37,754 nt of DNA from Actinomycetota bacterium. Lineage in GTDB: Bacteria > Actinomycetota > Thermoleophilia > Solirubrobacterales > Solirubrobacteraceae. The translations under genes were made by a program, and so were the position numbers. Shown here piece after piece: positions 8,938 through 14,784 of the stretch; position 1 is the stretch's first letter; the number at the start of each line of letters is the position of its first letter. The notes below the pieces were generated by a model. That model made no database searches and was not told where the DNA came from. It saw nothing but the letters and a program-made list of their open reading frames with translations. The stretch covers positions 1 to 37,754 of the forward strand of contig SYIT01000072.1 of NCBI GenBank assembly GCA_005798685.1, written 5' to 3'.

Positions 8938-9234
8938 ATGAGTTTTGATCCCCTAATTAAGGCCTTAGAAGAGAACCCAGCGCTCGCTGAGGAGCTCGGG
9001 AACGCTAAAACCCCTCGCGAACGCGACGCAATTCTCGACGCCCACGGAATCGAAAAGCCAACCCTCGACTCACAATTTCCAGATGCCGCCGGTGGCGTAT
9101 TTTTGCTTTCGGTTGCCAGGGCGGGGGCATATGGGCACGCCGCGCGACAAAGGAGGTTGGCAGCTTTGGACGAGGCCGCGGGGTGGGTCGGGGTGCCCCC
9201 GGGGGGCGCGTGGTTACCTCCCAACGAGCGATAG
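8938..9234 (+). CDS. Nif11-like Gly-Gly leader peptide, copy 1
   Basis: A 98-residue predicted precursor. Residues 1-53 are the leader: FDPLIKALEENPALAEELGN and AKTPRERDAILDAHGIEKP form two helices like the Nif11/NHLP leader fold, followed by DSQFPDAAGG. The double glycine at 52-53 fits cleavage by a C39-type peptidase-exporter. The remaining 45 residues (starting VFLLSVARAGAYGH, ending GGAWLPPNER) match neither other copy; they have two Trp, no Cys and no Thr. A GGAG about 8 bp before the ATG is a reasonable ribosome site. No processing or modifying enzyme lies in the window. It could be an exported bacteriocin or signal, or a modified RiPP; the function is unknown. Confidence 0.75.
   Translation: MSFDPLIKALEENPALAEELGNAKTPRERDAILDAHGIEKPTLDSQFPDAAGGVFLLSVARAGAYGHAARQRRLAALDEAAGWVGVPPGGAWLPPNER
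9180..9206 (+). other. G-quadruplex motif in the copy 1 tail
   Basis: Four G runs (9180-9183, 9185-9187, 9190-9193, 9201-9206) are separated by loops of 1, 2 and 7 bases, which meets the usual G3+N1-7 rule. It lies in the variable part of copy 1. Whether it folds is not shown. Confidence 0.55.
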
Positions 9235-9317
9235 CAATTGGTAGCTCCCCTTTAGTACGTAAGTCCAGGTTCTCACCTCGCGTCCTTTGCTACTCACTTG
9301 GCCACTTGGTTCGCGGG
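9235..9317 (+). other. Spacer after copy 1 with conserved 25-bp element
   Basis: Bases 9281-9305 match 10159-10183 after copy 3 at 21 of 25 positions (CGTCCTTTG, then CTCAC, then TGGCC). A weak hairpin AGGT-TCTC-ACCT (9267-9278) precedes it. It marks the 3' border of the variable segment and may be a terminator tail or a recombination boundary. Confidence 0.5.
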
Positions 9318-9345
9318 TTGGCAGGGCTGGCGCCATAAGTATCGT
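9318..9345 (+). promoter_or_regulatory. Promoter of leader-peptide cassette 2
   Basis: TTGGCA at 9318-9323 and TATCGT at 9340-9345 with a 16-bp spacer. The block TGGTTCGC before it, the promoter and the last 40 bases before the ATG are shared with cassette 3. Confidence 0.6.
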
Positions 9346-9417
9346 AGTGTGTGCCCTTGTGTCCTGTTGGTGCGCAGGCGTAAGAGCAGTTAACCCAACG
9401 ACGGATGGAGCTAATCG

Positions 9418-9615
9418 ATGAGTTTTGATCCGCTAGTTAAGGCCTTGGAAGAGAACCCAGCGCTCGCTGAGGAGCTTGGGAACGCTAAAACCCCTCGCGA
9501 ACGCGACGCAATCCTCGACGCCCACGGAATTGAAAAGCCAGGCCCGGACTCCCAGTTCCCGGAGGCTGGGGGGATAAGGTGGGCGCCCACGATCAGGCGT
9601 GATCCGCGTTTCTAG
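9418..9615 (+). CDS. Nif11-like Gly-Gly leader peptide, copy 2
   Basis: A 65-residue predicted precursor. Residues 1-41 are nearly identical to the other copies at the DNA level (3 of 123 bases differ from copy 3). Residues 44-52 keep DSQFPEA plus GG, yet the four codons for Ser-Gln-Phe-Pro each differ from copy 3 only at the synonymous third base. The double glycine is at 51-52. The predicted core is the 13 residues IRWAPTIRRDPRF, basic with one Trp and no Cys. A GGAG about 8 bp before the ATG serves as ribosome site, and the gene has its own promoter. It is the shortest member of the trio. Confidence 0.78.
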   Translation: MSFDPLVKALEENPALAEELGNAKTPRERDAILDAHGIEKPGPDSQFPEAGGIRWAPTIRRDPRF

Positions 9616-9661
9616 ATGGTATCGGACGGTGCTAAGCAACTGGCGTAGCGTGGTTCGCTGG

Positions 9662-9689
9662 TTGACAGGGCTGGGGCCGCGGGTATCGT
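9662..9689 (+). promoter_or_regulatory. Promoter of leader-peptide cassette 3
   Basis: A consensus TTGACA at 9662-9667 and TATCGT at 9684-9689 with a 16-bp spacer. It is the strongest-looking of the three cassette promoters. The transcript would have an untranslated leader of roughly 65 bases. Confidence 0.65.
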
Positions 9690-9759
9690 GGCGTTTGCTT
9701 GTGTGCTGACGCTGCGCAGGCGCAAGAGCAGATAACCCAACGACGGATGGAGCTAATCG

Positions 9760-9981
9760 ATGAGTTTTGATCCGCTAGTTAAGGCCTTGGAAGAGAACCC
9801 AGCGCTCGCTGAGGAGCTCGGGAACGCTAAAACCCCTCGCGAACTCGACGCAATCCTCGACGCCCACGGAATCGAAAAGCCAACCCTCGACTCACAATTT
9901 CCCGAGGCAGCCGGTGGAGGGGGGGACGAAACCGACTGGATGGGGAGTGGGGGAGGGCCCTGGTGGGTGCGGCGCGAGTAG
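9760..9981 (+). CDS. Nif11-like Gly-Gly leader peptide, copy 3
   Basis: A 73-residue predicted precursor. The leader (1-53) shares its 5' DNA with copy 2, but its codons 42-47 (Thr-Leu-Asp-Ser-Gln-Phe) are base-for-base those of copy 1, a mosaic. One substitution, Arg29 to Leu, is unique to this copy. After the Gly-Gly at 52-53 comes a 20-residue tail, GGDETDWMGSGGGPWWVRRE, with three Trp, no Cys and a glycine-rich middle. The coding strand of the tail is extremely G-rich, and the bias continues past the stop codon. Ribosome site and spacing are the same as in copy 2. The product is probably exported or processed by factors encoded elsewhere. Confidence 0.75.
   Translation: MSFDPLVKALEENPALAEELGNAKTPRELDAILDAHGIEKPTLDSQFPEAAGGGGDETDWMGSGGGPWWVRRE
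9942..9967 (+). other. G-quadruplex motif in the copy 3 tail
   Basis: G runs at 9942-9945, 9949-9953, 9955-9957 and 9965-9967 with loops of 3, 1 and 7 bases. It lies inside the variable core of copy 3, comparable in position to the motif in copy 1. Confidence 0.55.
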
Positions 9982-10136
9982 GAGGGGGCGGTACAGGTCG
10001 TGTGTGGAGGGACGGGATCCTGGACGCGTCGTGGTCGCCTTGGTCGTGGGGAGATGAGGCGGGGGCGGGGTAGGTGGAGCATGGGTCGCTGGGCGTGGTA
10101 TAGCGCTGAGATCTCCCTCGTAAGCCCGTAGCGGTC

Positions 10137-10166
10137 GGTCCCCCGCTGTGGGGCCTTTCGTCCTTT
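10137..10166 (+). terminator. Probable intrinsic terminator after copy 3
   Basis: GG-CCCC pairs with GGGG-CC across a 6-base loop, with one bulged T. TTTCGTCCTTT follows, a broken T-tract. Pairs are 10137-10138 with 10154-10155, and 10140-10143 with 10150-10153. Confidence 0.5.
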
Positions 10167-10183
10167 GGTGCTCACGTGGCCGC
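10159..10183 (+). repeat. Second copy of the cassette-border element
   Basis: It matches 9281-9305 at 21 of 25 bases. Here no leader gene follows, so it either ends the array or marks a lost fourth cassette. Confidence 0.5.
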
Positions 10184-10294
10184 CCAGTCCGCTGCGTAGC
10201 CATGTGTACCAACGCTGAACGTATTGCTTGAGGGCAGGATCGACATCGAGGGTGGAGGGCGCCGCGCAATGTGAACGGCACTGCGGCGTCACTT

Positions 10295-10308
10295 CACTTG
10301 GTAAAGTG
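10295..10308. promoter_or_regulatory. Probable HxlR operator
   Basis: A perfect inverted repeat, CACTT-GGTA-AAGTG, ends 5 bp before the hxlR start codon. Known HxlR-family sites are short dyads of this kind in the regulator's own promoter, so autoregulation is likely. Confidence 0.5.
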
Positions 10309-10313
10309 GTTAT

Positions 10314-10658
10314 GTGGCCGTTGATCCCGAATGCCCCGTCTGCAGAACCGCTGACATCGTCTGCGCCAAGTGGACGCTGCTCGTCGTGCGTGAGCTCGAC
10401 GAAGGTCGCTCGCGCTTTTGTGAGCTCGAGCGCTCACTGACGGGGATCAGCCCGCGCACGCTTTCGCTGCGTCTGCGGGAGCTTGAGGAGGAGGGCATCG
10501 TCGAGCGCCAGCAGCTTCCCGAATTGCCGCCGCGGACCGAGTATGCGCTGACCGACAAGGGTCGCGCGCTGCTGCCGATGATCGAGGACATGCGCTGCTT
10601 TGGCGAGCGCTGGCTCGACCGCGAAGATGGCGCCGTTCTTTCGGCGCCGAGCGCCTAA
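10314..10658 (+). CDS. HxlR-family transcription regulator
   Basis: A 114-residue winged-helix regulator of the HxlR family. The N-terminus CPVCRTADIVCAKWTLLVVRELDEG is diagnostic, followed by the recognition helix region RFCELERSLTGISPRTLSLRLRELEEEGIVER and the wing TEYALTDKGRALLPMIEDM. Cysteines at 7, 10 and 17 could be redox or electrophile sensors, as Cys6 is in YodB/HypR-type members. Start is the GTG at 10314, close to its operator with hardly any untranslated leader. Its target is unknown; the small CxxC membrane gene that converges on it (4-bp overlap) and the leader array upstream are neighbours only. Confidence 0.9.
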   Translation: MAVDPECPVCRTADIVCAKWTLLVVRELDEGRSRFCELERSLTGISPRTLSLRLRELEEEGIVERQQLPELPPRTEYALTDKGRALLPMIEDMRCFGERWLDREDGAVLSAPSA

Positions 10659-10837
10659 GCGCCGCTGCCGCTTAGCGCCGTTGAGGCGAGGATCAGCGCA
10701 GTGGCGATCAGCGAACCGGTCATCACGCGCATCCGGAGCGGCGTCATGAAGCGACTGAGCTTTACGGCCGCAACGGAGCGAATGCCGGTCGCCGCGGCTC
10801 CGGCAGTTGCTGCCCCGATCATGCATTGAACGCACAC
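10655..10837 (-). CDS. Small CxxC membrane protein
   Basis: A 60-residue protein starting MCVQCMIGAATAGAAATG from a GTG codon. A CVQC motif at residues 2-5 precedes a small-residue helix, and a second hydrophobic helix (VMTGSLIATALILASTALSG) ends the chain, so it is probably a two-helix inner-membrane protein. I recall similar short proteins beginning MCVQCM in other actinobacteria, of unknown function. It converges on hxlR with a 4-bp overlap and lies 39 bp beyond the yibE/F stop codon on the same strand. Confidence 0.6.
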   Translation of the reverse strand: MCVQCMIGAATAGAAATGIRSVAAVKLSRFMTPLRMRVMTGSLIATALILASTALSGSGA

Positions 10838-10876
10838 ACTGCAAGTAAAGCAGCAGCGCGTTGCTCGGCGCGCAGC

Positions 10877-12106
10877 CTAGTGGGCGTGTTCGTGGCCGCC
10901 GGCGAGCGCTTCGGCCGGCACGCGGACGGCGAGAACCGCGGTCAGCGCCGTTGTTAGCGGCACGCTTGCCATCAGTGCGATCGAGCCGATGATCGTCGCC
11001 ACCAGCGGCTCGGCGAGCAGCTGGCCGTTGAGCGCGTCGCTGATTCCCACGTCAGCCGCCTCGAGCACCAGCAACAGTGGCAGCAGCGTTCCGACGTAGG
11101 CCATCACGAGCGTGTGGATCGTCGCCGCAAGGTGGTCGCGCCCGACTGTGAACCCTTCGTGGTAGAGCTCGCGAACGCCGAGGGTTGGGTTGCTGCGGCG
11201 GACGGCCATCACGGCCGAGGCCTGCGTTACGGCGGTATCGGTAAGCACGCCGAGCGCGCCGATCACCATTCCTGCGAGCACGATCCCCTGCAGCGATATG
11301 CCGGCAACGTTGGCCTGGCTGAGAACCTGAAAATATTCACCGCCGCGGCCGTCGAGCTGCGCGCTATCGAGAGCAAGGCTGCCCAGCAGCGTTGCCAGCA
11401 GCAGGCAGATGCCGATCCCCGTCGCCGCGGCGAGGCTCTGTGCGCTTAGCCCGTAGGTCAGTCCGAGCGTGATGAACATCACCGCCATGCCGGCGACTAC
11501 CGAGACCAAGACCGGTGGCTCTCCGGCGAGGATCGCGGGTACGAGAAAGGTCGTGATCAAGGCAACACTGCAGAGCAGCCCGATCACGGCGAAGAACCCT
11601 TGGCGGCGCGCGACAACGACGCCGATGATCGCGAAGGCGATCACGAGCAGGATCAGTGGCGTGCGGCGGTCAACATCAACGAAGCCATACTTGGCTGCGC
11701 CGGTCGGCGCACTCGAGTCCGTCGAGACGCGGATCGTCGCGCCGGGATCGACCGACTGCGTCGCCTCCTCGGGCCCAAGAGTTAGTACAGCGATATCGCC
11801 TTTATCCGGGCCTTCGCTGACTCTCGCCGTCAGCTCGCGGCAGCGCTGGCCGGCCGGGCCGCAGGGCGTGAGCGAGGTGCTTTGGACTTCGGCCGCCACC
11901 GTCTTTCCGCCGAGCGCTTGGCTCGGCTCGGTCTTGTCCTTCGACGGCCACATCGCAACCATCGCGACGACGGTCGCCAGCAGCAGCGCTGCGGCGATCG
12001 CTGTAAGGACGCGGCCCGCGGTTGAGGCCAGCAGGGCACGCAGCGGCCCTTGCTCATGGACGTTCTCCTGCTGGCCGCCGGCAGCCGGGTTTTGCCTTGT
12101 GGCCAT
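10877..12106 (-). CDS. YibE/F family membrane protein
   Basis: A 409-residue membrane protein. After one N-terminal helix (about 30-52) comes an extracellular beta-rich part with GDIAVLTLG and VDPGATIRVS, then seven or so transmembrane helices with the family stretch VLTDTAVTQASAVMAVRRSNP and GRDHLAATIHTLVMAYVG. This matches YibE/F, thought to be a transporter or channel, though its substrate is not established. The C-terminus ends GGHEHAH, a short histidine cluster that could bind metal. It is divergent from the zinc operon, and the candidate Zur site at 12172-12186 lies between them, so zinc control is possible. Confidence 0.88.
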   Translation of the reverse strand: MATRQNPAAGGQQENVHEQGPLRALLASTAGRVLTAIAAALLLATVVAMVAMWPSKDKTEPSQALGGKTVAAEVQSTSLTPCGPAGQRCRELTARVSEGPDKGDIAVLTLGPEEATQSVDPGATIRVSTDSSAPTGAAKYGFVDVDRRTPLILLVIAFAIIGVVVARRQGFFAVIGLLCSVALITTFLVPAILAGEPPVLVSVVAGMAVMFITLGLTYGLSAQSLAAATGIGICLLLATLLGSLALDSAQLDGRGGEYFQVLSQANVAGISLQGIVLAGMVIGALGVLTDTAVTQASAVMAVRRSNPTLGVRELYHEGFTVGRDHLAATIHTLVMAYVGTLLPLLLVLEAADVGISDALNGQLLAEPLVATIIGSIALMASVPLTTALTAVLAVRVPAEALAGGHEHAH

Positions 12107-12171
12107 TGAGCCTTAGTTCGCCGTCGCTTTGGGCCGTCCTGCCGGAACCAGCTTCGCACTAAAGACGCTAG

Positions 12172-12186
12172 TAAGAACCATTCTTG
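12172..12186. promoter_or_regulatory. Candidate Zur box before the znu operon
   Basis: AAGAA-CCA-TTCTT is a perfect dyad at 12173-12185 inside a 15-base site resembling the TGAnAATnATTnTCA pattern of actinobacterial Zur. It lies 13 bp before the znu start and 65 bp before the divergent yibE/F start. Confidence 0.45.
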
Positions 12187-12199
12187 ATAAGCTCGAGCC

Positions 12200-14014
12200 G
12201 TGTTTGACCCATTCGCGCTGCCCTTCTTCCAGCGTGGAATCGTCGAGATTCTGATGCTGGCATCTGTTTCCGGCCTGCTTGGCGTCTGGATCGTGCTGCG
12301 CGGGCTGGCTTTTTACGCCCACGCCGTCGGCACCGCCGCCGTCCCCGGACTTGTGCTCGCCGACGGGCTTGGCTTCTCGGCAATCTTTGGAGCGTTTGGC
12401 GCGGCGCTTGTGATGGCGGCCTTGATCGCGCTGCTGCTGCGCCGGCGTTCGGTCGGCGGCGACAGCGCGACGGCGCTTGTTCTTGCCGGCGCGCTGGCGC
12501 TTGGAGTGATTCTCGCCAGTGACGTTTTTGGCTCGCAGGGAAGCGTTGATCGGCTGCTCTTCGGCAGCCTGCTGGCGATCGGCACGCCGGAACTGATCCT
12601 CGCCGCAGTCGCTGCGCTCGCCGCAGCAGTGGCGACAGCGATCTTTGGCCCACGCTGGTTGGCGGCAGGTTTCACCGATCGCAGCGGCAGCAGCGACTCG
12701 CTGCTGATCGCGCTGATCGCGCTTGCCGCCGTTGCCGCGCTTGCCGCCGTCGGCGCTCTGCTTGCTACGGCAATCCTTGTAGTACCGGCCGCGACAACGC
12801 GGCTGATCATCAAACGTTTGCCGCTCTGGCAGCTAACAACCGCCGCGCTGGCCGCGGCAGAAGGAGCGATCGGAATGACCCTCGCCTACCAGTTGAACGT
12901 GCCTCCAGGGGCGGCGATCGCCGTGCTCGCGGGGATCGTCTTCGCGCTCGTCGCAATTGCCGTGCTGATCCATCAACGCCGCCCGCGGCTGGCTCCGCTG
13001 GCGCTAACGCTGCTCGGCCTGAGCGCGCTGGCTGTCGCCGGCTGCGGCAGTGACGACGGTGGCGAAGCTTCCAGCTCCAAGATCACCGTCGCTGCGACGA
13101 CAACCCAGGTCGGTGACCTCGTTCGCGAAGTTGGCGGCGACGCGGTGACCGTTAAGCAGATCCTGACGCCCAACTCCGAAGCCCACGACTATGAGCCGCG
13201 CCCAAATGACGTCGGTGCAGTCGCCGCTTCGAAGATCGTCTTTGCCAGTGGGCTCGGGCTTGACGCATGGTCGACAAAGCTCGTCAAGGAATCAGGTTCG
13301 GAGGCTGAAGTCGTCGATCTCAGTAGCGGGCTGCCTGTCAGCTACGCAACCGGTGAAGGCGAAGTGCACGCCGATGAGAAGGAAGGCGAAGCGCACGCCG
13401 ATGAGAAGGAAGGCGAAGCGCACGCCGATGAGAAGGAAGCGCACGGCCATGGTGAGACCGACCCACACTGGTGGCACGACCTCACCAACCTCGAAGCGGC
13501 GACGACCGAGGTGGAGACGGCGCTGATTGCGGCCGATCCGGCGGCGAAAGATCAGATCACGGCCAACGCCGATGCATACCGCGCCACGATCAAGAAGGTT
13601 GATAAGCAGATTCGTGCCTGCCTGAACAAGGTGCCGGCAAACGAGCGGCTGATCGTCACCGACCACGACGCCTTCATCTACTTCACCGAGCGCTACGGAG
13701 TTACCTCGAAGGGCGCCGCATTCCCCTCAACTTCTACGCAAGGGCAGGCATCTGCCGGTGAGGTCGCGGCGCTTGAGAAGCTGATCCGCGAGGCGAAGGT
13801 GAACGCGATCTTCCCTGAGAGTTCGCTGAACCCGGCTCTTGCCGAGCGAATTGCCAGCGACACCGGCGCTTCATCTGACTACACGCTCTATGGCGATACG
13901 CTCGGCGCTGCCGATTCGCCAGAGGGAACCGTGCTCGGCGCCGAAGCTGCCAATGCCAAAGCGATGGTCGCGGGGATGACCGGGGGTAAGGAGAGATGCA
14001 GGATCGAGCCCTGA
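12200..14014 (+). CDS. Zinc ABC permease-binding protein fusion (ZnuB-ZnuA)
   Basis: One 604-residue frame encodes two parts of a zinc or manganese ABC importer. Residues 1-260 are an ABC-3 permease with about eight helices, including VDRLLFGSLLAIGTPELIL and LVVPAATTRLI. Residues 264-282 form a lipoprotein signal (LAPLALTLLGLSALAVAGC, lipobox Cys282) preceded by HQRRPR. The rest is a cluster A-I binding protein with likely zinc ligands in EAHDYEP, PHWWHD and TDHDAF, plus a charged His-rich loop. Signal peptidase II could release the binding protein as a lipoprotein. A GTG at codon 255 (12962) could start a separate ZnuA but has no ribosome site. The family normally has these as two genes. It overlaps znuC by 19 bp. 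Confidence 0.9.
   Translation: MFDPFALPFFQRGIVEILMLASVSGLLGVWIVLRGLAFYAHAVGTAAVPGLVLADGLGFSAIFGAFGAALVMAALIALLLRRRSVGGDSATALVLAGALALGVILASDVFGSQGSVDRLLFGSLLAIGTPELILAAVAALAAAVATAIFGPRWLAAGFTDRSGSSDSLLIALIALAAVAALAAVGALLATAILVVPAATTRLIIKRLPLWQLTTAALAAAEGAIGMTLAYQLNVPPGAAIAVLAGIVFALVAIAVLIHQRRPRLAPLALTLLGLSALAVAGCGSDDGGEASSSKITVAATTTQVGDLVREVGGDAVTVKQILTPNSEAHDYEPRPNDVGAVAASKIVFASGLGLDAWSTKLVKESGSEAEVVDLSSGLPVSYATGEGEVHADEKEGEAHADEKEGEAHADEKEAHGHGETDPHWWHDLTNLEAATTEVETALIAADPAAKDQITANADAYRATIKKVDKQIRACLNKVPANERLIVTDHDAFIYFTERYGVTSKGAAFPSTSTQGQASAGEVAALEKLIREAKVNAIFPESSLNPALAERIASDTGASSDYTLYGDTLGAADSPEGTVLGAEAANAKAMVAGMTGGKERCRIEP
13358..13438 (+). repeat. Three 27-bp tandem repeats in the His-rich loop
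   Basis: Units at 13358-13384, 13385-13411 and 13412-13438 are nearly identical and each encodes GE(V/A)HADEKE. They lie in the metal-binding loop of the ZnuA part. Such loops vary in repeat number by slippage. Confidence 0.9.
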
Positions 14015-14784
14015 GCTGTGAGCCGCTCGTTCGCAGCAACCGGCTGGCGGCTCGGTATCCGGGAGCGTCTGTCCCTGCGATCAGCAGCATCACCTTCGCC
14101 GTAGAGGCCGGGCAGCGCGTAGCGCTGCTGGGCCCCAACGGTGGCGGAAAATCAACGCTCTTTCGCGTTATCACCGGTGAGCTGGCGCCATCTTCGGGTG
14201 AACTGGAGCTCGGTGTGGGACATTCGGCGTTGGTGCCGCAGAGTGAGCGCTCGCGGCTCGATTACCCGGTCAGCGCGCTCGACGTTGCGCTGATGGGCTC
14301 AGTCTCGCGGTTGCCCTGGTGGCGGCGCCCGTCGCGCGCCGACCGCGCGCTGGCGAGCGAATCGCTGCGCCGCGTCGGGCTTGAAGACGAGGCCAATACG
14401 ACCTTCGGTGAGCTCTCTGGCGGGCAGCGCCAACGCGTGCTGGTGGCGCGCGCGCTGGTGCAGGATTCGCCGCTGCTGCTGCTCGATGAGCCGTTCGCTG
14501 GAATCGACGCTCCCAGCGCCGAATTGCTGGCGGCACTCTTCGATCAGCTCGCCGCCGAAGGCCGTGGGCTGCTGATGGCGACGCATGACATCGAGCAGGC
14601 GCGCAGCTGGGATCTGGTGCTCTGCTGCAACCGCGTTCAAATCGCCTTCGGCGACCCGGCGCAGGTGCTGACGCGCGAAGTGATCGAGCGGACCTACGGT
14701 TCCTCGCTGGTTCCGCTCCCCGGTGACGAGTCGCTGGCAATCACACCGCCCCATCACCATCACCATTTCGAGGCCGATCGATGA
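13996..14784 (+). CDS. znuC: Zinc ABC transporter ATP-binding protein
   Basis: A 262-residue ATPase that powers metal import with the two permeases. Walker A is GPNGGGKST (46-54), the signature is LSGGQRQR (140-147), Walker B is LLLLDEP (159-166), and the switch histidine is in MATHD. The C-terminus has PPHHHHHFEADR, a five-histidine tail likely to bind zinc. It starts inside the end of the fusion gene and its ATGA end overlaps the next permease, so the three genes are translated as a unit. Confidence 0.93.
   Translation: MQDRALSCEPLVRSNRLAARYPGASVPAISSITFAVEAGQRVALLGPNGGGKSTLFRVITGELAPSSGELELGVGHSALVPQSERSRLDYPVSALDVALMGSVSRLPWWRRPSRADRALASESLRRVGLEDEANTTFGELSGGQRQRVLVARALVQDSPLLLLDEPFAGIDAPSAELLAALFDQLAAEGRGLLMATHDIEQARSWDLVLCCNRVQIAFGDPAQVLTREVIERTYGSSLVPLPGDESLAITPPHHHHHFEADR

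Larger units (their letters stand above)
9982..10313. other. G-rich non-coding stretch between copy 3 and HxlR
   Basis: These 332 bp hold no convincing gene. Bases 9982 to about 10100 remain strongly G-rich on the plus strand although outside the reading frame. A terminator-like hairpin sits at 10137-10166 and the conserved 25-bp element at 10159-10183. The rest leads to the HxlR operator. A long antisense frame here is judged a by-product of the C-rich minus strand. Confidence 0.5.

Noticed and set aside
8938-9981. CRISPR array or diversity-generating retroelement
   Set aside because: The repeats are about 150-bp coding leaders at unequal spacing (480 and 342 bp), not short CRISPR repeats. 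No reverse transcriptase, template repeat or Cas gene is in the window, and the tails differ in length and at all positions rather than at adenines.
9753-10292. 179-residue minus-strand frame over copy 3
   Set aside because: It is the complement of the leader and its G-rich tail. Low-complexity proline and arginine content, no ribosome site, and the opposite strand has clear leader conservation.
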